Below are positions 1-6,385 of a DNA stretch of 12,885 bases, in pieces. The notes under the pieces are model-generated. The model ran no database searches, was not told where the DNA came from, and saw only the letters and a list, made by a program, of their open reading frames with translations. The position numbers were made by a program, and so were the translations under genes. Location: the NCBI GenBank assembly GCA_041688215.1, contig JBDNIO010000233.1, forward strand, positions 1 to 12,885. Direction: 5' to 3'. This stretch comes from JBDNIO01 sp041688215. Its GTDB lineage: Bacteria; Pseudomonadota; Gammaproteobacteria; Nevskiales; Salinisphaeraceae. Every line of letters begins with the position of its first letter. Within the stretch, counting starts at the first letter, position 1.

Positions 1-767
1 TAAAACTGCGCGTCCACGTCCGCCAGAAGATAGGGATTACGGTAAGCCGCGCGGCCGAGCATAACGCCATCTACGTGCTGGCTATGTGCTTTTGCGCTGG
101 CCAGTTCTTCAATGCCGCCGTTGATCAGAATTTTCAGTTGCTGGAATTCCTGTTTAAGACGATAAACCGAGTCATATTTCAGTGGTGGTTTTTTGCGGTT
201 TTCCTTGGGCGACAATCCCTGCAGCCAGGCCTTGCGCGCATGCACAATAAAGGTCTCGCAGCCGGCATCGGCCACGATTTGCACAAAATTTCGCAGCGCC
301 GCGTAATCGTCCTGATCATCTATGCCGATGCGGGTTTTCACCGTAACCGGAATCCGCACCGCGGCTTGCATGGCGGTAACGCATTGCGCCACCAGCGTGG
401 GCTCGGCCATTAAACAGGCGCCAAAACGCCCGTTCTGAACGCGGTCAGAGGGGCAGCCGATGTTGATGTTTATTTCGTCGTAACCAAAATCCTCGCCGAT
501 AATCGCGGCATCGCGCATGTCGTCGGGATCGCTACCACCCAGTTGCAGCGCAACCGGGTGTTCGGCCGGGTCGAAACGCAAGAGCTTGGTGCGATCGCCG
601 TGCAATACCGCACCGGCGGTCAGCATTTCGCTGTACAGCAGCGCGCGGCGGGTGATCAGACGCGTGAAATAACGCTGGCTGGCGGTAGTCCAGGCCATCA
701 TCGGGGCGACACAGAAGCGGCGGTCCGGCTGTGGGCGGGGATGGGCCTTGGGGGACGTCGAATCCAT
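1..767 (-). CDS. dusA: tRNA-dihydrouridine(20/20a) synthase DusA (3' end outside window)
   Basis: FMN-dependent enzyme that reduces uridine to dihydrouridine in the D-loop of tRNA (U20/U20a for the DusA subfamily). The reading frame begins at ATG 765-767 and stays open to the window edge, giving about 255 residues of an expected 320-340; the C-terminal helical tRNA-binding part is therefore missing here, not truncated in nature as far as can be seen. Visible motifs: the N-terminal flavin-barrel start VAPMMAWT (residues 20-27), the NIGCPSDRVQNGRFGACLM block (102-120) whose Cys105 in the GCP motif is the expected catalytic acid, VTVKTRIGID, and the DusA-typical VHARKAWLQGLSPKENR stretch, followed by LINGGI and the GVMLGRAAYRNP phosphate-binding segment. 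It lies 58 bases downstream of the alpha-2-macroglobulin-like gene on the same strand, so readthrough is possible. Subfamily assignment to DusA rather than DusB/DusC rests on the KAWLQGLSPKEN block and is strong. Confidence 0.95.
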   Translation of the reverse strand, partial: MDSTSPKAHPRPQPDRRFCVAPMMAWTTASQRYFTRLITRRALLYSEMLTAGAVLHGDRTKLLRFDPAEHPVALQLGGSDPDDMRDAAIIGEDFGYDEININIGCPSDRVQNGRFGACLMAEPTLVAQCVTAMQAAVRIPVTVKTRIGIDDQDDYAALRNFVQIVADAGCETFIVHARKAWLQGLSPKENRKKPPLKYDSVYRLKQEFQQLKILINGGIEELASAKAHSQHVDGVMLGRAAYRNPYLLADVDAQF

Positions 768-825
768 CGTTCTATTATCGCATGTAGAGCACAACGATAA
801 AGACCCCCGGTCCATAATCAGTTAG

Positions 826-1347
826 TTATTGCTGGGCAGCGGCTGCCGGTATTTCTACCGGTCCGGATAGCGAGTGATTGAACGTATGGCCTTGCGCGTC
901 GCGCAGGCCGGCGCGCACCCGCACCAGATAGCGCCCCGGTTCGGGAACCACGAAGTAGAGGATCGAAGCTGTCGGCGCGCGCCGCCATGTGCCTTCTACA
1001 CGCTTGCCCGAATCCGACTGGTAGACGGCCAGCTGGTCTTCGAAGCCGCCACCCCTGGCGAAAGGTTGCGAAAAAAACAGTGCAATAGCCTGTTTATCCG
1101 CGGGCGATTCGGGGTAAGCGCCGATCTGCAGTAGCTGCAGTTCGGAATCCGCCGCTGTGCTGGTCCACCAGGGGCGGGTAACCGGAGCCGGCGTCGCACT
1201 GCTTACGCCCGCGCCGGCGTCAGAGGTGTTTTCGAGTTCGAGGGTAATGCCGCCGGAAAAACCCGTGGACGGGTTTTGTGCCGGTAACTGAACCGGCACC
1301 GCGCCGATGGTGATAACGAACGCGGAGCCGGCGAGGTATTTATTCAG
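826..1347 (-). CDS. small exported protein with one alpha-2-macroglobulin N-terminal (MG1-like) domain; start uncertain
   Basis: Seen: the frame is open from 1509 to a TAA at 826-828, but the part before about 1347 overlaps the SH3 gene and is Arg/Pro-rich and unlike protein. From a CTG at 1345-1347 the translation reads NKYLAGSAFVITIGAVPVQ, which looks like a signal peptide or membrane anchor, then a low-complexity linker, then a beta-rich domain (about residues 70-165 counted from the CTG). That domain contains AIALFFSQPFA, QSDSGKRVEGTW and ILYFVVPEPGRYLVRVRAGL. The order matches the first domain of bacterial alpha-2-macroglobulins (YfhM type), where a 'strand, SGK-V-GxW, then L...V.PG..Y.V.V..GL' pattern is typical. 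Those proteins usually exceed 1,500 residues; here the frame ends right after this domain. The CTG overlaps the upstream stop, suggesting coupled translation, but CTG starts are rare. Alternatives are GTG 1420-1422, GTG 1297-1299 or ATG 1507-1509. It may be an orphan domain protein or the remnant of a deleted larger gene. Confidence 0.6.
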   Translation of the reverse strand: MNKYLAGSAFVITIGAVPVQLPAQNPSTGFSGGITLELENTSDAGAGVSSATPAPVTRPWWTSTAADSELQLLQIGAYPESPADKQAIALFFSQPFARGGGFEDQLAVYQSDSGKRVEGTWRRAPTASILYFVVPEPGRYLVRVRAGLRDAQGHTFNHSLSGPVEIPAAAAQQ

Positions 1348-2470
1348 ATCCGGATTCCGGTTGCGAATCTGATCCCGTGTCTGTATCAGAATCAGGCACG
1401 GCGACCGGGGTTTCCGGCGCACCCACCGGATACCGGAACAAGGGCAGATAGACCCAGCCCTGCTTGTCTGCTTGCGCGTTCTTGATCTCAGCCCAGGCGT
1501 TTTTAGCATCCGCGGTTACGGTCACAATATCGCCCGGCTGTAACTGGCCTACAACCGCGGAATCGGTGGTGCCTTCGGCGCGAATATTCACTACGCCCTT
1601 GGCTACGATCTTGTCGCCTTTCTTCGCGGGTTCGCCGCTGAACTGGACGGGCTTGGCCGTGCCACTATCCTTGCTGGTTGCGGGCTCGTCCGATGCATCT
1701 TCTGATGCTTTCGCGGAAGCGTCCGACCCAGAGTCGGCTGTGGAAGAAGACGAGCTTGAACCATTGGACGAAGATGCCTGGGCGGAATCGCTTTTCGGCG
1801 TGTCGGTGTCCTCAGAGGCTGACGCTGTTTCGCCCGCTTCGGAAGTATCTGAGCTATCCGCTTCTTCTTCGCCTTCGCCCCCGCTTTTGGCTTGCGGTGC
1901 GATGGTTACGTTCGGGGTGTCGTCGGATGCGCCGCTGCTTTTTTCTGTATCGTTCGTGCCAGATGATGCTGAATTTGAAGTCGCATCACTGGATGTACTG
2001 TCAGGTGAGGCAGACGTGCTTGCCGTGTCGGTGCCTGAAGATGCGGCTGCGTGTTCACTTCCAGCATCCGCGTCTTGCTCCATGGCATCGCTGGATTTGT
2101 TGCCGGAATCGTCCGCACCGGAGTCGCCGGAGTCACTCGGTGACGAGCTAGCACTATCGCCTTCACTCTGAGTAGCGGAATCATCGTTTGCTGCATCAGC
2201 ATCGGCTGAATCAGCGTCATCAGATTCGGACTCGTTCTCCATACTGTCTTCGCCGGCCGAGGCTTTTTCTTCCGGAGGCAGGCCGGCCTGGGCAACTTCC
2301 TTAGCCTTGTCGCTCGTTGCCGCTTTCTTTTCCTGCACCACCGGGGGTTCATCGGGAACGACATTCGTCAGTTCGGGTTGTGGCCTCTCGAGCGTGGCAT
2401 CGAGAATAAAATAAGTCGCCGCGGCGACTACCGCGAAGCCGAGTACAATAAGTAGTGTGTCTTTACGCAT
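1340..2470 (-). CDS. membrane-anchored protein with long acidic Ser-rich linker and C-terminal bacterial SH3 domain
   Basis: 376 residues. Residues 5-24 (LLIVLGFAVVAAATYFILDA) form one hydrophobic segment after MRKD, predicting an inner-membrane anchor with the rest in the periplasm. Residues from about 50 to 280 are extremely biased to Ser, Asp, Ala, Glu, Gly and Thr and should be disordered and strongly acidic. Residues 285-345 form an SH3b-type domain with the usual VNIRAEGTTDSAVVGQLQPGD core and a final GWVYLPLF strand; such domains commonly bind peptidoglycan or wall-associated partners. A short acidic tail follows. The ATG at 2468-2470 is preceded by AGGGA at 11 bases spacing. The gene is transcribed divergently from pyrD across 81 bases, and its stop overlaps the possible start of the alpha-2-macroglobulin-like gene. 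I know no named family for this architecture; a role at the cell wall is inference from the SH3 domain and anchor. Confidence 0.8.
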   Translation of the reverse strand: MRKDTLLIVLGFAVVAAATYFILDATLERPQPELTNVVPDEPPVVQEKKAATSDKAKEVAQAGLPPEEKASAGEDSMENESESDDADSADADAANDDSATQSEGDSASSSPSDSGDSGADDSGNKSSDAMEQDADAGSEHAAASSGTDTASTSASPDSTSSDATSNSASSGTNDTEKSSGASDDTPNVTIAPQAKSGGEGEEEADSSDTSEAGETASASEDTDTPKSDSAQASSSNGSSSSSSTADSGSDASAKASEDASDEPATSKDSGTAKPVQFSGEPAKKGDKIVAKGVVNIRAEGTTDSAVVGQLQPGDIVTVTADAKNAWAEIKNAQADKQGWVYLPLFRYPVGAPETPVAVPDSDTDTGSDSQPESGSE

Positions 2471-2551
2471 TTTTTAATAATCCCTGGCGAATAAGCAAAC
2501 GCTAGCTTAACCAGCCAGCGGGGGAGCTGTCACGCTTTAGTGGAATAGGAA

Positions 2552-3601
2552 ATGACAATTAGCTCCAGAAATGCACTCTACAAGGCCGCGCGCTCGGCGC
2601 TGTTTCGGCTGGATCCGGAAGCCGCCCACGCAGTAACACTGGCCGCGCTGACTCATGGCCGACCCATTGCCGGCGCCATTTACGGTGGCAATGTGCCGGC
2701 GGCACCACGCGAGGTGATGGGCTTGCGTTTTCTCAATGCGGTGGGTCTGGCCGCAGGCCTGGACAAGGACGGCGCCTGTATTGATGGCCTGGCGGCGCTG
2801 GGCTTTGGCTTTCTGGAAGTGGGCACGGTAACGCCACGTCCGCAACCGGGTAACCCCAGGCCGCGCATGTTTCGTTTGGTGCCCGAACAAGCCCTGATCA
2901 ATCGTCTGGGCTTTAATAACCGCGGTGTCGATCACTTGCTGAAAAACCTGCGCGCCAGTGCGTTTGCGCAACGCGCCGACAGCATATTAGGCATTAATAT
3001 AGGCAAGAACTTCGATACGTCGCTGGACCGCGCGCACGAGGATTATCTGGCCTGTTTGCGCAAGGTTTATCCCTGGGCGAGTTACATCACGATCAATATT
3101 TCTTCGCCCAACACCGAGGGTTTACGGGATCTTCAGGGCCAGGATCCGCTCAATCATCTTCTGGGTTTGCTCAAGCAGGCGCAAACGCAACTGGCGGATG
3201 AGCATGGCAAATACGTGCCGCTGGCGGTGAAGATTGCGCCCGATCTGGAAGTGATTGAGTTACGTGAATTGGCGGGAATAGTTCAGCGCCACGAAATGGA
3301 TGCGGTTATCGCAACCAACACGACGATTGCGCGGCCCGGAGTGGAGGGTTCGGCTCACGCGTCCGAGAAGGGTGGCTTGAGTGGCGCGCCGCTGCTGGCA
3401 CCCAGTAATGCGGCATTGAAGATACTGGCGCAGGCGCTTGACGGCGCAGTTCCCATAATCGGCGTGGGTGGCATCATGCGCGGTGAGGATGCCAAATCCA
3501 AGCGTGAAGCCGGCGCTGATCTGGTGCAGATTTATACCGGTTTGATTTACCGCGGGCCGGGACTGGTGGCGGAATGCGCGAAGGCTTTAGCTAGGCATTA
3601 G
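2552..3601 (+). CDS. pyrD: dihydroorotate dehydrogenase (quinone), class 2
   Basis: Fourth step of pyrimidine synthesis: oxidises dihydroorotate to orotate with FMN and passes electrons to the membrane quinone pool. 349 residues, close to the usual 335-350. The N-terminal amphipathic part (ALYKAARSALFRLDPEAAH) is the membrane/quinone-associating extension that marks class 2. Then come GLAAGLDKDG, GFLEVGTVTPRPQPGNPRPR, ALINRLGFNN, NIGKN, the catalytic-loop block ITINISSPNTEGLRDLQ (class 2 enzymes use a Ser in NISSPNT as base), LAVKIAPDL, VIATNTT, KGGLSGAPL and the FMN phosphate site IIGVGGI...LVQIYTGLIYRGP. The ATG at 2552 has AGGA immediately before it and GGAA about six bases upstream; no better start fits the family N-terminus. 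Its TAG stop overlaps the stop of the convergent hydrolase gene by four bases. No nearby pyrimidine gene is present. Confidence 0.96.
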   Translation: MTISSRNALYKAARSALFRLDPEAAHAVTLAALTHGRPIAGAIYGGNVPAAPREVMGLRFLNAVGLAAGLDKDGACIDGLAALGFGFLEVGTVTPRPQPGNPRPRMFRLVPEQALINRLGFNNRGVDHLLKNLRASAFAQRADSILGINIGKNFDTSLDRAHEDYLACLRKVYPWASYITINISSPNTEGLRDLQGQDPLNHLLGLLKQAQTQLADEHGKYVPLAVKIAPDLEVIELRELAGIVQRHEMDAVIATNTTIARPGVEGSAHASEKGGLSGAPLLAPSNAALKILAQALDGAVPIIGVGGIMRGEDAKSKREAGADLVQIYTGLIYRGPGLVAECAKALARH

Positions 3602-4104
3602 GATTGCGCTGCGACTCGTTTTAGCTGCGCGGCAAATTGTTCGCACAGAAAATCCAGGCTATTGCTCAGGCGATGGCCGTCGTCTAGCAAATGCAATTGC
3701 GCGTTGCGTGCCTGCGCAAATTGAATGGCGCGCTGGGCGGGCACAACGTCGTCACGCCAGCCGTGCACCACCACCGTATCGGCGGGGCAGCCGGCCGGCT
3801 CCTCATTGAATTGCTCGAAATACAGGGCCGGGGCCATCAAAAACAGAGCTTGCGGACGTAGCTGCGCACAGGCCATGGCCGAGACGTAACCGCCCATGCT
3901 GGACCCAACCAAAACCAGGCGCTCGGCGCGGGGGTTGATCTCCATCAGATGCGCAAGGCGTGCCTGCGGATCGTGCGTATGGCTGTAGTCCGGGCTTTCG
4001 ACTGTATAGCCGTGGGCTTTGGCGACTTGCGCCAGGCCCTTAATTTTACTGCCCCAGGGACCGCTTTCCTTGCCGTGGGCGAAATACACCAGTGATCGAT
4101 TCAT
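3598..4104 (-). CDS. small alpha/beta hydrolase, YqiA/UPF0227-like
   Basis: 168 residues from the ATG at 4102-4104. The frame is open further upstream to 4206, but that extension (MIHALSVVCGYIKH...) is not hydrolase-like and crosses the divergent promoter region, so the shorter start fits better. Visible catalytic set: oxyanion-region motif YFAHGKESGPWGSK (7-20), nucleophile elbow G-S-S-M-G at 67-71 with Ser69, the acid in HGWRDDVVP (Asp118 most likely) and the base in DDGHRL (His144). Size and motif spacing match the small YqiA-type esterase/thioesterase group; the substrate cannot be read from the sequence. The gene converges on pyrD (TAA on one strand and TAG on the other share TTAG at 3598-3601). 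It has no close same-strand partner and probably has its own promoter in the 4105-4205 gap. Confidence 0.85.
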   Translation of the reverse strand: MNRSLVYFAHGKESGPWGSKIKGLAQVAKAHGYTVESPDYSHTHDPQARLAHLMEINPRAERLVLVGSSMGGYVSAMACAQLRPQALFLMAPALYFEQFNEEPAGCPADTVVVHGWRDDVVPAQRAIQFAQARNAQLHLLDDGHRLSNSLDFLCEQFAAQLKRVAAQS

Positions 4105-4133
4105 AAGAGGTCGTTCAATTTGCGGGGGATGCG

Positions 4134-4147
4134 AACCTGCACAGGTT
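4134..4147. promoter_or_regulatory. 14-base palindrome in a divergent intergenic region
   Basis: AACCTG-CA-CAGGTT is a perfect 6+6 inverted repeat with a two-base centre. It sits 30 bases upstream of the hydrolase ATG (4104, minus strand) and about 60 bases upstream of the basic-protein ATG (4206, plus strand). The position and symmetry fit an operator for a dimeric regulator, or a short hairpin in the hydrolase leader. An AT-rich TTTAATATAG at about 4168-4177 could hold -10 elements for either direction, but no good -35 match is visible. Function is inference. Confidence 0.35.
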
Positions 4148-4205
4148 AGACCCGGTAGCCGCGAGTGTTTAATATAGCCGCATACTACCGACAGGGCGTG
4201 TATCA

Positions 4206-4529
4206 ATGAACCCCGCAGCTAACAAGCCCAAGCCCAAGCCCAAGCTAGGGCAGCGCCGCAAGCGCGAGCCACTGGAGGTTAATCTGACCCTGGTGGTCAA
4301 GGCTGGCCCCGAGCCTGAAGATCGTTTCACGATCATGCATAATCGCAAGATTCCCATGGTTGGCAGCGTATTTGAAGGTCGCAATCGCATACAGCGGTTT
4401 TTTGTCAGTACCTTGCTGCGCGTCGCCAGTTCCAGCCCATCGGTGTACCGGGAAATCGCACCCGGACTGATGGCGCTGTTGGGGCGTAAACGCAAACCCG
4501 CAAAGGCGTCCGGCGGCCAACGCCGTTAG
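4206..4529 (+). CDS. small basic protein of unknown function
   Basis: 107 residues, not recognised. The N-terminus is Lys/Pro-rich (KPKPKPKLGQRRKR) and the C-terminus is again basic (RKRKPAKASGGQRR). Between them is a compact-looking segment with a beta-type start EVNLTLVVKAG, an RFTIMHNRKIPMVGSVFEGRNRIQRFF stretch and a likely helix (VSTLLRVASSSPSVYREIAPGLMALL). The charge suggests binding to nucleic acid, acidic lipid or the inner membrane surface, but no domain supports a choice. ATG 4206 is preceded by AGGG at nine bases spacing. The stop lies six bases before the GTG of the next gene, so it is very probably the first gene of a three-gene operon with the membrane protein and the membrane-linked hydrolase. 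Confidence 0.7.
   Translation: MNPAANKPKPKPKLGQRRKREPLEVNLTLVVKAGPEPEDRFTIMHNRKIPMVGSVFEGRNRIQRFFVSTLLRVASSSPSVYREIAPGLMALLGRKRKPAKASGGQRR
4223..4246 (+). repeat. four tandem CAAGCC hexamers inside a coding region
   Basis: Three exact copies and one near-copy (CAAGCT) of a six-base unit encode the KPKPKPK run of the small basic protein. The unit is a multiple of three, so slippage would change the length of the Lys-Pro tract without shifting frame. Confidence 0.7.
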
Positions 4530-4535
4530 GCCCTT

Positions 4536-4823
4536 GTGAGGTATCTGCAAACGCTCAACTGGGTACTGTTTGCCGCCGGCCTGACGATGGCGGTGTTAAT
4601 GGGCGTGGTCAGCCTGATTCTGCTTATCTACCGTGAAGAAGCCGCCGATATAGGCAGTAACGTGCCGCGCGTATTAATTACATTTGCTGTATTTTTCGTG
4701 TTTGCGCTGGTCTCGGGTTTATCGAGCTGGAGCCTGCAGCGGCGTCATGGCCTCATGTGGACGGGCCAGGGCGCGCTGGCCGCGGCCATCTTTGGCCTGT
4801 TCTTTTATTTTCGCAACTTGTAG
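4536..4823 (+). CDS. small three-helix integral membrane protein
   Basis: 95 residues, family not recognised. Three hydrophobic segments are evident: about residues 8-31 (WVLFAAGLTMAVLMGVVSLILLIY), 45-65 (VLITFAVFFVFALVSGLSSWS) and 76-92 (GQGALAAAIFGLFFYF), with a short charged loop REEAADIGSNVPR between the first two and QRRHG between the second and third. The start is GTG 4536, with AGG overlapping the upstream stop five bases before it. It is four bases upstream of the hydrolase ATG, so translation of the three genes is probably coupled. A role as membrane partner or assembly factor for the hydrolase is inference from position only. Confidence 0.75.
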   Translation: MRYLQTLNWVLFAAGLTMAVLMGVVSLILLIYREEAADIGSNVPRVLITFAVFFVFALVSGLSSWSLQRRHGLMWTGQGALAAAIFGLFFYFRNL

Positions 4824-4827
4824 TTCT

Positions 4828-6282
4828 ATGAGTAATCCTGAAGACGTCGGCCGCTGGTTCTGGCCGTCGGCAATTCCGTTTGTCAGCGGCCTGCTGTGGC
4901 TCGGTATGGGCTGGAGCGGGGGGCTGTTTTTTGGCCTGCTGGCCACTATGCCCGGCGCCCTGCTGCTGGCTTCGGGTGTAGCATTGTTCCTGTGGCCGGG
5001 CGACCGGCAGATTTCGCACTTAATGGCGTTTGGCAGCCTGTTAAGTCTGCTGTTGTCGATTATTGTTTTTTTATCAGTGGGTTTGCTGGCGGGCATGTTG
5101 TTTGCCGCCCTCGCGGGTGTCAATTTTGTGGTGGCAGGCTACGCCGCGTTGCATCAGGACATCCCTGTTCCCGGCGTGCCCGCTACCGCGCGTACCCTGG
5201 CAATGGCCGCCAAGGTGGCCATTGACGAGGCGCTGTTGGCTTATTTTGTTTCCAGTGCCAACGTGCCGACCGGGGCCAAGGTGGCCGAGGACGCCGCCGA
5301 AGTTCAGGCATTAACCGAAGCGTTGGACAAACAAGGCTGGCTGAAAAAGCCGGCGGATTTTCACCGCACTCCGGACGCGCCCGACAAGGTCGAAATCCAG
5401 ACCCGCAAGGCCGGCGGCGAAAACTTCGAACAACTGATTTTTGACAGCGGCTTCGAGCCGATAGAAAGCCTGCCCGGCGCACAGCGTTGGCAGGAATACA
5501 GCGGCAACCGCAAGATGCACGCTTGGATGTTCCGCCATTCCGGGCCACCACGGCCCTGGCTTATGGGCATCCATGGCTACCGCATGGGCGTGCCGTTCAT
5601 GGACTTCAGTCTGTTTGATGTCGAGTATCTGCACCGGCGCCTGGGCCTGAACCTGATCCTGCCCATCCTGCCCCTGCACGGTCCGCGCCGCGCCTACAAA
5701 CGCAGCGGCAGTGGGTACCTGGACGGCAACATCGTCGACATGCTGCACGCCGAAACCCAGGCCGCGTGGGATTTACGCCGGGTACTGGCGTGGCTGAGAA
5801 AAGATCAGTCCGCGCATGAAATCGGTATTATGGGCTATAGCCTGGGCGGCTACAACACCGCGCTGCTTGCCGGCCTGGAGTCGGATCTACAGTGCGCCAT
5901 CGCTGGCATACCGCTCACGGATATGGCGGGCGCGGTATGGAGGCATATGCCCGGCCTGCAGCAACGGCAACTGGAGGCCCAAGGCTTGGATGTGGCAAAA
6001 ATCCAGCGCGCGCTTACCCCGGTTTCGCCTTTGGCTTTAGCCCCGCTGGTAGCCAAAGATCGTCGTTATATTTTCGCTGCCACTGGCGACCAACTGGTGC
6101 CCTCAGACCAGGCCCTGCGACTTTGGCGGCACTGGGACGAGCCGGAATGCTGCTGGTATCAGGGCTCGCATTTAAGCCTGCGCCGCGAGGCCTCGGTACG
6201 TCGTTTTGTTGCCGCGGCCCTGGCCAATAGCGGATTGAATGAAAGCGACCACGACGCGGCGGTGGCCGTCGGCTCCGCCTGA
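4828..6282 (+). CDS. alpha/beta hydrolase with N-terminal multi-span membrane domain
   Basis: 484 residues from ATG 4828; the frame extends upstream to 4684 but that part overlaps the preceding gene. About residues 12-110 hold four hydrophobic segments (SAIPFVSGLLWLGMGW; GLFFGLLATMPGALLLASGVALFLW; LMAFGSLLSLLLSIIVFLSVG; LLAGMLFAALAGVNFVVAGYAAL). A linker of about 100 residues leads to the catalytic domain: oxyanion motif GIHGYRMG (His249), nucleophile elbow GYSLGG with Ser338, acid in ATGDQLVP with Asp421, and base in GSHLSL with His448. The triad looks intact, so it should be an active serine hydrolase near the membrane. The HGPRRAYKRSGSGY insert and the long spacing between oxyanion motif and elbow recall the ABHD18/DUF2048-like hydrolases, but I am not sure of that family. 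A lipid-like substrate is inference. Last gene of the tight trio and 103 bases upstream of a ketosynthase. Confidence 0.85.
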   Translation: MSNPEDVGRWFWPSAIPFVSGLLWLGMGWSGGLFFGLLATMPGALLLASGVALFLWPGDRQISHLMAFGSLLSLLLSIIVFLSVGLLAGMLFAALAGVNFVVAGYAALHQDIPVPGVPATARTLAMAAKVAIDEALLAYFVSSANVPTGAKVAEDAAEVQALTEALDKQGWLKKPADFHRTPDAPDKVEIQTRKAGGENFEQLIFDSGFEPIESLPGAQRWQEYSGNRKMHAWMFRHSGPPRPWLMGIHGYRMGVPFMDFSLFDVEYLHRRLGLNLILPILPLHGPRRAYKRSGSGYLDGNIVDMLHAETQAAWDLRRVLAWLRKDQSAHEIGIMGYSLGGYNTALLAGLESDLQCAIAGIPLTDMAGAVWRHMPGLQQRQLEAQGLDVAKIQRALTPVSPLALAPLVAKDRRYIFAATGDQLVPSDQALRLWRHWDEPECCWYQGSHLSLRREASVRRFVAAALANSGLNESDHDAAVAVGSA

Positions 6283-6385
6283 ATACAATTGCCCGGCCTT
6301 GTTCTGGCGCGCGTGACGCGCAAGAATAGCGCCCAATAATGTCAGCCGTCTAAGACAAAAATTGGCACTAAAAAATGGAGATAAT

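Noticed and set aside
768..825. Possible promoter with GATAAT just before dusA
   Set aside because: The -10-like hexamer lies only about 10 bases from the ATG and would leave almost no leader; the -35 match is poor.
1464..2171. Long plus-strand open frame (235 codons) opposite the SH3 gene
   Set aside because: It is the antisense of the low-complexity Ser/Asp/Ala region, whose codon bias suppresses stops in other frames. It has no domain or ribosome site, while the minus-strand frame has an anchor and SH3 domain.
2528..2533. GTGACA on the minus strand as a -35 for the SH3 gene
   Set aside because: It matches five of six consensus bases, but no acceptable -10 hexamer follows at 16-18 bases.
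4105..4206. Upstream extension of the small hydrolase to an ATG at 4204-4206
   Set aside because: The added 34 residues do not resemble the family N-terminus and would cover the whole divergent promoter region; MNRSLVYFAHG is the natural start.
6299..6327. Possible promoter TTGTTC-17-AAGAAT before the ketosynthase
   Set aside because: It matches only three and four of six bases, and its spacer contains a GC-rich hairpin (GCGCG-TGA-CGCGC at 6309-6321). Too weak to list.
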